From: Tenacibaculum mesophilum
GTDB taxonomy: Bacteria > Bacteroidota > Bacteroidia > Flavobacteriales > Flavobacteriaceae
Direction of reading: 5' to 3'
Assembly (NCBI RefSeq): GCF_003867075.1
Contig: NZ_CP032544.1
Coordinates: 2,722,001 to 2,786,000, forward strand
DNA length: 64,000 nt
Part shown: positions 43,267-51,153 of the stretch, piece after piece
Layout: the number at the start of each line of letters is the position of its first letter
Position numbering within the stretch: position 1 is the first letter of the stretch
The notes under the pieces: generated by a model
Database searches by the model: none
What the model was told of the DNA's origin: nothing
What the model saw: the letters and a program-made list of their open reading frames with translations, nothing else
Translations under genes and position numbers: made by a program

Positions 43267-43680
43267 TTAATTAGGTAACTTCTTACTCAATAAACCATAA
43301 ATAAAAGCCCCTATAAGAGCTCCTAAGAGTACAATAATCATTGGGATTATTCCTTGTCCAATCAAAACAAAAATAGGAGCAGGACAAGCGCCTGCTAGTG
43401 CCCAACCTAACCCAAATATAGTGCCGCCAACTAAAGTTCTAATAAATCCTTTTTTCTTTTCTCTAATGTTAATTTGGTTCCCTAAATAATCTTTAACCTT
43501 TCCACTTTTAAAGAAATACATAAGTATTGCAGAAATAGCTACGGCAGAACCAATAATACCATACATGTGAAAAGATTGGAATCTAAACATTTCATAAATT
43601 CGATACCAAGAAACAGCTTCTGATTTAGATAAAATAATTCCGAAAACTATACCAATAACTAAAAATTTTATATTCTTCAT
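43267..43680 (-). CDS. YeeE/YedE (DUF6691) family membrane protein, C-terminal half of the pair
   Basis: From the ATG at 43680 it is 137 residues with about four helices. The TTG at 43689 overlaps the upstream gene and is disfavoured. The family signature GTIFGLGWALAGACPAPIFVLIGQG, with the conserved Cys of the thiosulfate path, is at about 74-98. It forms a split transporter with the next gene; the stop of the partner (43682) lies 1 bp before this start. TsuA-type proteins of this family import thiosulfate, but here the substrate is predicted only. Confidence 0.88.
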   Translation of the reverse strand: MKNIKFLVIGIVFGIILSKSEAVSWYRIYEMFRFQSFHMYGIIGSAVAISAILMYFFKSGKVKDYLGNQINIREKKKGFIRTLVGGTIFGLGWALAGACPAPIFVLIGQGIIPMIIVLLGALIGAFIYGLLSKKLPN

Positions 43681-43681
43681 C

Positions 43682-44242
43682 TTAACCAAATATTAAAGGG
43701 AATAGAGCCCAAGTCATTATTAAACCACCAATAAAAAAACCAATTACTGCAATTAAAGAAGGTAATTGAAAACTACTTAGTCCTGTAATGGCATGTCCTG
43801 AGGTACATCCTCCTGCATAACGAGTTCCAAATCCAATTAAAATTCCAGCAATTAATAAAATTGTAAAACCTTTTAAGGTTAACATGTTTTCAATGCTGAA
43901 AATTTCATTAGGTACATAGGTTTCTCCTGCATTTTGAAAACCTAAATTAGCTAATTCATTTACAGTTGTTGGGTTTAAATCAATTTTTGGTGTAGCAGAG
44001 AGGTAGTTAATGGCTATATATCCTCCAATTACTAAACCAATTAAAAAAACAATAGCCCAATCACGTTCTTTCCAATCTTTCTTAAAATAATCAGATACTT
44101 TACCTGCTCCAACCATGGTACACATGGTTTCTAAATTAGTTGATACTCCAAAATTTTTACCGAAATAAAAGAATAAAAATAGTATAAAGGCGATAAGTGG
44201 CCCAGATACATACCACGACCATGGTTGTAATATAAAATCCAT
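43682..44242 (-). CDS. YeeE/YedE thiosulfate-transporter family protein, N-terminal half of the pair
   Basis: A 186-residue inner-membrane protein with about five helices. The signature GFGTRYAGGCTSGHAITGLSS (about 132-152) includes the conserved Cys of YeeE/YedE. Together with the downstream protein it makes up what is a single polypeptide in TsuA. It starts at an ATG that overlaps the waaA stop (TAATG), so it is translationally coupled to waaA. No sulfur-metabolism gene is adjacent. Confidence 0.9.
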   Translation of the reverse strand: MDFILQPWSWYVSGPLIAFILFLFFYFGKNFGVSTNLETMCTMVGAGKVSDYFKKDWKERDWAIVFLIGLVIGGYIAINYLSATPKIDLNPTTVNELANLGFQNAGETYVPNEIFSIENMLTLKGFTILLIAGILIGFGTRYAGGCTSGHAITGLSSFQLPSLIAVIGFFIGGLIMTWALFPLIFG

Positions 44243-45480
44243 TATAATATGTTTTTTAAATAAGTGATAATGTTTTTTGTTGCTCCCACATTTTTTAAAA
44301 TATAATTGTGGTTAACTTTCCCCATTTGCTCTCTTAGTTTTTTGTCTGATTGTAATAAAGCAAAATTACTGGAAAATTCATTAGTATTTGTAACGGTCTT
44401 TGCACCTCCTATTTCTAGTAAATCAATTGCTTCTTGAAACTTACTGTATTTATTACCACCAAAAATAACAGGAACACCATATGTTGCTGGTTCCAAAATA
44501 TTATGTAAACCAGTAGCGAGTCCACCACCTACATAGGCAGCATCAGCGTATGAATATATTTTTGTAAGTAAGCCAATAGTGTCAATTATAAAAACTTGAT
44601 ATCCTGATAACTCTTTGTTTAGGTTTTCAGAGTAAAGAACAGTTTTTTTATTGATTGAGTTTTGTAACTCTTTAATCTGTTTTTTATTGATGTTATGTGG
44701 AGCAATAATAAACTTTTCATCATCAGTTGCGTGATTATTTAAATAATCTACAATAAGTTCTTCATCTTCTTTCCAAGTACTTCCCGCAACAACAGTGTAA
44801 TTATTATTTTTAAACTCAGAAATAAAATCTAACGAGTTATCTTGTTGTAAAATATCGTATACGCGATCAAATCGTGTATCACCAGCAATGGTTACGTTAT
44901 TAAAATTAATAGAATTTAATAAGTCTTTAGAAGTTTTGTTTTGTACAAAAAAGTGATTAAAAACAGTTAGTTTTTCACGCATAAAACCTCCATACCATTT
45001 AAAAAAGGATTGTTTTTTTCTAAAAATTCCTGAAATTAAAATCGTAGGAACATTATGTTTTTTTAATTCTGAAAGAAGATTAGGCCAAAACTCATACTTT
45101 ATCATAATAGCCATATCTGGATGTACTTTTTTGATGAATTTTCTAACGTTCGATTTTGTGTCTAATGGTAAATAGCAAATAACATCAGCTAATGGATAGT
45201 TTTTTCTGATTTCATAACCAGAGGGGGAGAAAAAAGTAACAACTATTTTGTAACCTGTATAAAGCTGTTTTAACTCTTCAATAATAGGTCTTCCTTGTTC
45301 AAATTCCCCTAAAGAAGCAGCATGAAACCAAATTACTTTATCAGTTTTGGAAATACTGTTTATTCTTGAAAATGTTTCTTTTCTCCCTTCATAAAATAAC
45401 TTTATTTTTTTGTTGAATAAAGCTATTAATGGGAGTAATATAGATACTACAGAAAGAAGTAAATTGTATAAAAAATTCAT
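44242..45480 (-). CDS. waaA: 3-deoxy-D-manno-octulosonic acid transferase (Kdo transferase)
   Basis: Inner-membrane-associated glycosyltransferase that adds Kdo to lipid A. The 412 residues have an N-terminal membrane anchor (about 3-22). The conserved IWFHAASLGEFEQGRP contains the catalytic Glu. The nucleotide/sugar region shows VVAGSTWKEDEELI, AYVGGGLATGLHNILEPATYG and PVIFGGNKYSKFQEA. It has its own TAnnTTTG-type sequence in the 69-bp gap after accC. Its stop overlaps the start of the YeeE/YedE gene by one base. Confidence 0.95.
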   Translation of the reverse strand: MNFLYNLLLSVVSILLPLIALFNKKIKLFYEGRKETFSRINSISKTDKVIWFHAASLGEFEQGRPIIEELKQLYTGYKIVVTFFSPSGYEIRKNYPLADVICYLPLDTKSNVRKFIKKVHPDMAIMIKYEFWPNLLSELKKHNVPTILISGIFRKKQSFFKWYGGFMREKLTVFNHFFVQNKTSKDLLNSINFNNVTIAGDTRFDRVYDILQQDNSLDFISEFKNNNYTVVAGSTWKEDEELIVDYLNNHATDDEKFIIAPHNINKKQIKELQNSINKKTVLYSENLNKELSGYQVFIIDTIGLLTKIYSYADAAYVGGGLATGLHNILEPATYGVPVIFGGNKYSKFQEAIDLLEIGGAKTVTNTNEFSSNFALLQSDKKLREQMGKVNHNYILKNVGATKNIITYLKNIL

Positions 45481-45500
45481 TATGCGAATTTATGAAATAA

Positions 45501-45530
45501 AAAAATCAGTGAAGTTACTCACTGATTTTT
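45501..45530 (-). terminator. Terminator after accC
   Basis: A perfect twelve-bp stem AAAAATCAGTGA (45501-45512) / TCACTGATTTTT (45519-45530) with loop AGTTAC and flanking A residues that give a U run on the minus strand. It lies between the accC stop and the waaA start. Confidence 0.85.
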
Positions 45531-45549
45531 TATTCTACGTTGAAATATG

Positions 45550-46890
45550 TTATGATTCCATTTCAAAATCTTCCATGAACTTAGTGGTATAATTACCTGC
45601 TACGTAATCTGGATGATCCATTAATTGTCTGTGGAAAGGAATTGTTGTTTTTACACCTTCAATAACATACTCATCTAATGCGCGTTTCATCTTGTTAATC
45701 GCTTCTTCACGAGTTTGTGCAGTAACAATTAACTTAGAAATCATTGAATCGTAGTTTGGTGGAATCATGTACCCAGCATACACGTGAGTATCGATACGAA
45801 CACCATGACCACCTGGAGCGTGATATGAAGTTATTTTTCCTGGAGCAGGTCTAAATCCGTTATAAGGATCTTCTGCATTAATTCTACATTCAATTGAGTG
45901 TAATTGTGGCTTGTAGTTTTTACCTGAAATTGGCACACCAGCCGCAACCAAGATTTGTTCACGAATTAAATCATAGTCTACAACTTCTTCAGTAATTGGA
46001 TGCTCTACCTGAATACGAGTATTCATTTCCATAAAGTAGAAGTTACGGTGTTTGTCTACTAAGAACTCAACTGTACCAGCACCTTCATACTTAATATATT
46101 CAGCAGCCTTTACAGCAGCAGCTCCCATAGCATCACGTAATTCTTCTGTCATGAATGGAGAAGGAGTTTCCTCAGTTAATTTTTGGTGACGACGTTGAAC
46201 TGAACAATCTCTTTCAGATAAGTGACAAGCTTTACCATAAGCATCACCTACTACTTGGATTTCAATATGGCGAGGTTCTTCAATTAACTTCTCCATATAC
46301 ATATCGTCGTTTCCAAAAGCAGCTTTAGATTCTTGTCTTGCAGAATCCCAAGCATCTTTTAAATCTTCGGCTTTCCAAACAGCACGCATACCTTTACCTC
46401 CACCACCGGCAGATGCTTTTAACATTACAGGGTATCCTGTTTCTACAGCGACTTTTTCACATTCTTCAAATGTGGTAATTACACCGTCACTACCTGGTAC
46501 ACATGGTACTCCAGCAGCTTTCATGGTAGCTTTAGCATTCGCTTTATCTCCCATTTTATCAATCATCTCAGGAGAAGCTCCGATAAATTTAATTTCGTGC
46601 TCTTCACATAGTTTTGAGAATTTAGCGTTTTCTGCTAAGAAACCATATCCTGGGTGAATTCCGTCAGCATTTGTAATCTCTGCAGCTGCTATGATGCGAT
46701 CCATTTTTAAATAAGACTCGCTACTTGGAGCAGGTCCAATACAAACAGCTTCATCAGCAAATCGTACGTGTAAACTTTCAGCATCTGCTTTTGAGTAAAC
46801 AGCTACTGTTTTTATCCCCATCTCTTTACAGGTTCTAATTACACGTAGCGCGATTTCGCCTCTATTGGCAATTAATATCTTTTTAAACAT
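45550..46890 (-). CDS. accC: Acetyl-CoA carboxylase, biotin carboxylase subunit
   Basis: ATP-grasp enzyme that carboxylates the biotin of AccB, the first step of fatty-acid synthesis. The 446 residues are standard. The motifs are [17 protein letters not shown] at the N terminus, [14 protein letters not shown] (about 158-171, ATP-binding loop), [16 protein letters not shown], and [16 protein letters not shown] at about 286-301 (metal ligand and catalytic region). It follows accB by 87 bp in the DUF177-rpmF-fabH-accB-accC cluster. Confidence 0.98.
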   Translation of the reverse strand: MFKKILIANRGEIALRVIRTCKEMGIKTVAVYSKADAESLHVRFADEAVCIGPAPSSESYLKMDRIIAAAEITNADGIHPGYGFLAENAKFSKLCEEHEIKFIGASPEMIDKMGDKANAKATMKAAGVPCVPGSDGVITTFEECEKVAVETGYPVMLKASAGGGGKGMRAVWKAEDLKDAWDSARQESKAAFGNDDMYMEKLIEEPRHIEIQVVGDAYGKACHLSERDCSVQRRHQKLTEETPSPFMTEELRDAMGAAAVKAAEYIKYEGAGTVEFLVDKHRNFYFMEMNTRIQVEHPITEEVVDYDLIREQILVAAGVPISGKNYKPQLHSIECRINAEDPYNGFRPAPGKITSYHAPGGHGVRIDTHVYAGYMIPPNYDSMISKLIVTAQTREEAINKMKRALDEYVIEGVKTTIPFHRQLMDHPDYVAGNYTTKFMEDFEMES

Positions 46891-46977
46891 GTCTTTTAGT
46901 TTATGAGTTTATTGGGTTTAGTTGTTTAAGAGTTTAGCATAGCTAAACTTCTAAACTTAAAACTTCTAAACCAAAAA

Positions 46978-47460
46978 TTATGATGGGTCTACTAAAAATA
47001 ATGGTTGATCAAATTCTACTGGAGAAGAATCATCCACTAATACTTTAACGATTTTACCAGATACTTCTGATTCAATTTCGTTAAATAATTTCATTGCTTC
47101 AATGATACAAACAGTATCACCAACTTTTACTTCTGTTCCTACTTCAGCAAAATTAGGTTTATCTGGGGAAGGTTTTCTGTAGAAAGTACCAATGATAGGT
47201 GATTTTATAGTTACATATTTTGAGTCGTCAGTAGATTCAGCTGCTACTGGGGCTGCAGCTGGTGTAGCTGGTTGTGCTACTGGTGCAGGAGCCATCATTT
47301 GTGTAGCTGCTGCAGGAGCAGGGGCTTGAATAATAGTAGTTTCAGGAGTGTCACTTCCAGTTTTAATGGTGATTTTAATATCTTCCATCTCTAGCTTTAC
47401 TTCACTTGCACCTGACTTAGCTACAAACTTTATAAGACTTTGAATTTCTTTAATGTCCAT
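46978..47460 (-). CDS. accB: Acetyl-CoA carboxylase biotin carboxyl carrier protein
   Basis: The 160-residue carrier has an N-terminal helical segment, an Ala/Pro-rich flexible linker (about 38-73, APAPAAATQMMAPAP) and a biotinyl domain. The biotinylated Lys124 is in IIEAMKLFNEIE, the universal EAMK motif. It lies between fabH (24 bp upstream) and accC in a leftward operon. Confidence 0.98.
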   Translation of the reverse strand: MDIKEIQSLIKFVAKSGASEVKLEMEDIKITIKTGSDTPETTIIQAPAPAAATQMMAPAPVAQPATPAAAPVAAESTDDSKYVTIKSPIIGTFYRKPSPDKPNFAEVGTEVKVGDTVCIIEAMKLFNEIESEVSGKIVKVLVDDSSPVEFDQPLFLVDPS

Positions 47461-47484
47461 TTTCCTAAATTTTAGTTGTTTAGT

Positions 47485-48480
47485 TTATGAGTTATAGGCC
47501 CATTTTAAATAGATAGCTCCCCATGTGAAGCCTCCACCAAATGCGGCAAAAATTAAATTATCTCCTTTTTTCAACTCTTTTTCATAGTCAGCAAGTAACA
47601 ACGGTAAAGTAGCAGACGTTGTATTTCCATACTTATGAATGTTCATCATTACTTTATCATCTTCTAAGCCTACTCTATTAGCAGTAGCTTCGATGATTCT
47701 TTTATTAGCTTGGTGTGGTACTAACCACTGAATGTCATCTTTTGTTAAGTTGTTTCTGGTTAACATTTTTTCAGAAACATCTGCCATGTTAGAAACAGCA
47801 AACTTAAATACAGTTCTTCCTTCTTGATGAACAAAATGTTGCTTGTTTTTAACAGTGTCTTCTGATGCTGGTAAAATTGATCCACCTGCATCGATTTTTA
47901 AGAATTCTCGACCAATTCCGTCGCTTCTTAAATACTCATCTTGTAACCCTAAACCGTCGTTATTAGGTTCAAATAAAACAGCACCTGCCCCATCTCCAAA
48001 GATGATACAAGTAGCTCTATCGCTATAATCAATAATTGATGACATTTTATCGGCACCAATTAACAATACTTTTTTATATCTACCGCTTTCAATATAACTA
48101 GAGGCAGTTGACATACCGTATAAAAAACTAGAGCAAGCCGCTTGTAAATCATAAGAAAAAGCATTTACGGCTCCTATTTTAGAAGCTGTATAAGCTGCAG
48201 TTGAAGCTACAGGCATATCTGGAGTAGCAGTTGCTACGATAACCATGTCAATGTCTTCAGGGTTTGTATTTGATTTTTGAAGTAAATCTTCTGCTGCTTT
48301 TATTGCCATGAAAGAAGTTCCAAGACCTTCGCCTTTTAAAATTCTTCTTTCTTTGATTCCTGTTCTCGTAGTAATCCACTCATCATTGGTGTCTACCATT
48401 GTTTCTAGCTCCTTATTAGTTAGAGCATGTTCTGGAATATATTTTCCTACCGCTGTTATAGCTGCAGTTATTTTAGTCAT
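47485..48480 (-). CDS. fabH: 3-oxoacyl-ACP synthase III
   Basis: Starts fatty-acid chains by condensing acetyl-CoA with malonyl-ACP. From the ATG at 48480 it is 331 residues. An upstream in-frame codon at 48513 would add 11 poorly conserved residues. Catalytic Cys116 (DLQAACSSFLYGM), the His in VPHQANKRI and the Asn in KYGNTTSATLP form the Cys-His-Asn triad. The N terminus ITAVGKYIPEHALTN and TRTGIKERRIL fit FabH. It is downstream of two tandem hairpins after rpmF, so it probably has its own promoter while staying in the same cluster as accB. Confidence 0.97.
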   Translation of the reverse strand: MTKITAAITAVGKYIPEHALTNKELETMVDTNDEWITTRTGIKERRILKGEGLGTSFMAIKAAEDLLQKSNTNPEDIDMVIVATATPDMPVASTAAYTASKIGAVNAFSYDLQAACSSFLYGMSTASSYIESGRYKKVLLIGADKMSSIIDYSDRATCIIFGDGAGAVLFEPNNDGLGLQDEYLRSDGIGREFLKIDAGGSILPASEDTVKNKQHFVHQEGRTVFKFAVSNMADVSEKMLTRNNLTKDDIQWLVPHQANKRIIEATANRVGLEDDKVMMNIHKYGNTTSATLPLLLADYEKELKKGDNLIFAAFGGGFTWGAIYLKWAYNS

Positions 48481-48549
48481 AGTTGTTTGTTTTGTAGTAA
48501 AACGAGTTTTCAAAGTAATGAAAATTATTTCACTTTTTTATAGAAAAAA

Positions 48550-48575
48550 ACATCAAAAAGAGTATTTTTTGATGT
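48550..48575 (-). terminator. Second hairpin between rpmF and fabH
   Basis: Perfect ten-bp arms ACATCAAAAA (48550-48559) and TTTTTGATGT (48566-48575). On the minus strand it ends in seven U residues. It lies downstream of the rpmF terminator, forming a tandem pair. It may also sit in the leader of fabH if transcription starts before it. Confidence 0.65.
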
Positions 48576-48583
48576 AAAAACAT

Positions 48584-48613
48584 AAAAAAACCCTCAAAGT
48601 AGAGGGTTTTTTT
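48584..48613 (-). terminator. Terminator after rpmF
   Basis: A twelve-bp stem AAAAAAACCCTC (48584-48595) / GAGGGTTTTTTT (48602-48613) with loop AAAGTA. The GC core and long A/T extension make it usable on the minus strand. It lies 17 bp after the rpmF stop. Confidence 0.85.
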
Positions 48614-48630
48614 ATTTTTTAAACTAGTTT

Positions 48631-48825
48631 TTAAGCCTCAGCAGCAGCACTTTCTAATACTACTTGACCTCTGTAATAAAGTTTTCCTTCATGCCAGTGA
48701 GCTCTGTGGTATAAATGAGCTTCTCCAGTTGTAGGATCAACAGCTATTTGAGGTACAGAAGCTTTATAGTGAGTTCTTCTTTTATCTCTTCTAGTTTTAG
48801 ATATTTTTCTCTTTGGATGTGCCAT
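48631..48825 (-). CDS. rpmF: 50S ribosomal protein L32
   Basis: The 64-residue ribosomal protein starts [20 protein letters not shown], with the very basic N terminus of L32. It lacks the zinc-binding cysteines seen in some L32 forms. It follows the DUF177 gene by 8 bp, a conserved arrangement, and is upstream of fabH-accB-accC. Two hairpins separate it from fabH. Confidence 0.97.
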   Translation of the reverse strand: MAHPKRKISKTRRDKRRTHYKASVPQIAVDPTTGEAHLYHRAHWHEGKLYYRGQVVLESAAAEA

Positions 48826-48833
48826 TTTATGTC

Positions 48834-49370
48834 TTATTTATCTGTTAGTAAATCCTTTAATTTATCCCATCTAGGGTCTGTTGATGTTTCTTCAACAGTT
48901 TTTTCTTCGTTTATTTTTAATTCCTCTAATTTTCTTAAAGCATCTGATTGCATAGTACCATCAACAACATTTGGGTGTACTCTTTTGCTCGGTACTGATA
49001 ACACAATTAACTCATATATATATTGAGAAACATTTACTTGATAAGCTTCATGTGGAAGTATCAAGATTTCATCGTGTTCATCATTAAACTCAGGTCCAAA
49101 CTTAACAACTAAATCTAAATTACCATTGATTGGTAAATCAAATAATTCATTAGTAATGTCACAAGGAACATTAACTGTTCCGCTTATGTTAAAAGCAAGC
49201 TCTAATAAAGTGCTTTTTTTAACAAATGTAACATCAGCTTTTATGTTAACGTTGTTAAACTCGTCAAACTGAAATGCTTCAAAGAACGTTTTGTCAATTT
49301 GATATTCAAACAAATGACTTCCTTCTTTTAAACCTACAAAAGGTATGTTGAATTGTTTTAAGTCTTTCAT
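48834..49370 (-). CDS. DUF177 (YceD family) protein
   Basis: The 178-residue protein is of the YceD/DUF177 family, which sits next to rpmF in most bacteria and is linked to 23S rRNA accumulation in some. Marks are the central [25 protein letters not shown] (about 82-106, with a single Cys) and [20 protein letters not shown], and the acidic C terminus. It starts 24 bp downstream of its -7 box and lies 8 bp before rpmF. Confidence 0.93.
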   Translation of the reverse strand: MKDLKQFNIPFVGLKEGSHLFEYQIDKTFFEAFQFDEFNNVNIKADVTFVKKSTLLELAFNISGTVNVPCDITNELFDLPINGNLDLVVKFGPEFNDEHDEILILPHEAYQVNVSQYIYELIVLSVPSKRVHPNVVDGTMQSDALRKLEELKINEEKTVEETSTDPRWDKLKDLLTDK

Positions 49371-49393
49371 CTACAACTATCAATTTGAGCGTG

Positions 49394-49401
49394 CAAAGAT
49401 A
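49394..49401 (-). promoter_or_regulatory. -7 box of the DUF177-rpmF operon
   Basis: Minus strand TATCTTTG, an exact TAnnTTTG match, 23 bp before the DUF177 ATG. It probably drives the DUF177-rpmF transcript. Confidence 0.62.
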
Positions 49402-49444
49402 TAAAAAATGTTTTTACTTTTATGTTTTGAGTAAAAAAAATGAA

Positions 49445-50479
49445 CTATTTTGCTTTTAATGCGTTTTTTGTAAGTTCTTGATACTCTTTTCGGTTCTTAA
49501 ATATTTGTAATGAGGTAAATAAGGCTTCTTTAAAAGATGTGGGATTAGCATTATTTTTACCAGCAATATCAAATCCAGTTCCATGGTCTGGAGAGGTTCT
49601 TACCTTGCTCAAACCAGCAGTGAAATTTACACCATTTCCAAAAGATAAAGCTTTAAATGGAGCCAAACCTTGGTCGTGATACATGGCTAAAACTCCGTCA
49701 AATTGTTCATAGGTTTTTGAACCAAAGAAACCGTCGGCTGCATACGGGCCAAAAACTAATTTACCAGTTTCTTTAATTTCAGTAATAGTAGGGCGAATAA
49801 TTTCGTCATCTTCAGTACCAATTATCCCATTGTCACCACAATGTGGATTTAGCCCTAATACTGCAATTTTAGGTTTACTAATATTAAAATCTTGTTTTAA
49901 AGAGTTGCACATGATTTCAACTTTAGATTTTATAAGCTCAGGAGTAATGGTTTCAGAAACTTTAGAAACAGGAATATGACCAGTTATTAAACCAATACGT
50001 AATTCATTTGTCATTAAAATCATTAAACTTCTTCCATCAAAGTTCTCTTCTAGATATTCTGTGTGCCCTGGGAACTTAAATTTTTCAGATTGAATATTTT
50101 CTTTGTTAATAGGAGCTGTAACAATAAGATCTATTTGATTCTTTTTTAAAGCTCCAACAGCTGCTTGTAATGATTTTAAGGCAAATTTACCACCTTCTTC
50201 AGTAGTTTTACCTAAGTCTACCTTAACCTCTTCTTTCCAACTGTTTAATAAATTAACTTTACCATGAACAAGTTTATCTAAAGAAGTAATTCCATGAATA
50301 CTGGTGTTAAGTCTTAACGTTTTTTTATGATATGAAATCAATTTGTTTGAAGCAAATAAAACTGGAGTGCAAAAATCAAGCATTCGTTTGTCTTCAAATG
50401 TTTTTAAAATAATTTCGATACCAATTCCATTGATGTCCCCAACCGAAATTCCGACAATAATTTTGTTTGCTTTATCCAT
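49445..50479 (-). CDS. pdxA: 4-hydroxythreonine-4-phosphate dehydrogenase
   Basis: NAD-dependent enzyme of the DXP-dependent route to pyridoxal phosphate. The 344 residues are the usual size. It starts with VGISVGDINGIGIEIILK, and PGHTEYLEENF (metal-binding His) and LGLNPHCGDNG are in the middle. MYHDQGLAPFKALSFGNGVNFT near 275 carries the conserved His, and TSPDHGTGFDIAGK follows with the third metal His. It is divergent from ribE, with overlapping promoters. The DUF177 gene is downstream but has its own promoter. Confidence 0.97.
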   Translation of the reverse strand: MDKANKIIVGISVGDINGIGIEIILKTFEDKRMLDFCTPVLFASNKLISYHKKTLRLNTSIHGITSLDKLVHGKVNLLNSWKEEVKVDLGKTTEEGGKFALKSLQAAVGALKKNQIDLIVTAPINKENIQSEKFKFPGHTEYLEENFDGRSLMILMTNELRIGLITGHIPVSKVSETITPELIKSKVEIMCNSLKQDFNISKPKIAVLGLNPHCGDNGIIGTEDDEIIRPTITEIKETGKLVFGPYAADGFFGSKTYEQFDGVLAMYHDQGLAPFKALSFGNGVNFTAGLSKVRTSPDHGTGFDIAGKNNANPTSFKEALFTSLQIFKNRKEYQELTKNALKAK

Positions 50480-50503
50480 AGTTTACTTTCGTAGGTAAAG
50501 TTG

Positions 50504-50511
50504 TATTTTTG
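50504..50511 (+). promoter_or_regulatory. -7 box of ribE
   Basis: TATTTTTG fits TAnnTTTG, 31 bp before the ribE ATG. The leader is too short for an FMN riboswitch. Confidence 0.5.
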
Positions 50512-50518
50512 ATGCTAA

Positions 50519-50526
50519 CAAAAGTA
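50519..50526 (-). promoter_or_regulatory. -7 box of pdxA
   Basis: Minus strand TACTTTTG fits TAnnTTTG, 39 bp before the pdxA ATG. It lies 7 bp from the ribE -7 box on the opposite strand, so the two promoters overlap. Confidence 0.5.
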
Positions 50527-50542
50527 ACTAAATTTTTATAGA

Positions 50543-51133
50543 ATGTTTACCGGAATAATAGAAACTCTTGGAATTGTAAAAGGGATTGAGCGTGAAAAAG
50601 AGAATTTACACCTTACAATAAAAAGTACAATAACCAATGAATTAAAAATAGATCAGAGTGTAGCACATAATGGTGTTTGCTTAACAGTTGTTGCAATTGA
50701 TAAGGATGAGTATACAGTTACAGCTATAAAAGAAACACTAGACAAAACGAATATAGGTGATTTACAGGTAGGAGATGAGATAAACCTTGAAAGAGCAATG
50801 AAGTTAGGGGCTCGATTAGATGGGCACATAGTACAGGGACATGTAGATGGAACAGGGGTTTGTAAAAATATAGAAGATGCTGAAGGGAGTACAGTTTTTA
50901 CTTTTTCATATGATTTTAATGGCTCTAATGTTACGATTGAAAAAGGTTCGATTACTATAAACGGAGTAAGTTTAACTGTGGTAAACTCTAAAAAGGATGA
51001 GTTTAGTGTGGCTATTATTCCATATACTTACGAGCATACAACCTTTAAAAACTTTAAAATAGGTATCAAAGTGAATTTAGAATTTGATGTGATTGGGAAA
51101 TATGTTGCTAGATTACACGCTTTAAGAGGATAA
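50543..51133 (+). CDS. ribE: Riboflavin synthase (alpha subunit)
   Basis: Dismutates two lumazines to riboflavin and a pyrimidine. The 196 residues are two lumazine-binding repeats. The first starts MFTGIIETLGIV (the canonical start) with NGVCLTVVAID and ERAMKLGARLDGHIVQGHVDGTG; the second has SITINGVSLTVV and FDVIGKYVARL. All expected repeats are intact. It is divergent from pdxA. The patatin-like gene lies 20 bp downstream, possibly cotranscribed. Confidence 0.97.
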   Translation: MFTGIIETLGIVKGIEREKENLHLTIKSTITNELKIDQSVAHNGVCLTVVAIDKDEYTVTAIKETLDKTNIGDLQVGDEINLERAMKLGARLDGHIVQGHVDGTGVCKNIEDAEGSTVFTFSYDFNGSNVTIEKGSITINGVSLTVVNSKKDEFSVAIIPYTYEHTTFKNFKIGIKVNLEFDVIGKYVARLHALRG

Positions 51134-51153
51134 GATAAAATTATAAAAATTGC

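Noticed and set aside
48715..49026. 103-codon plus-strand frame over rpmF/DUF177
   Set aside because: Spans two well-supported minus-strand genes and has a Ser/Phe-rich shadow-like composition.
50504..50543. FMN riboswitch ahead of ribE
   Set aside because: The leader is about 30 bases, far too short.
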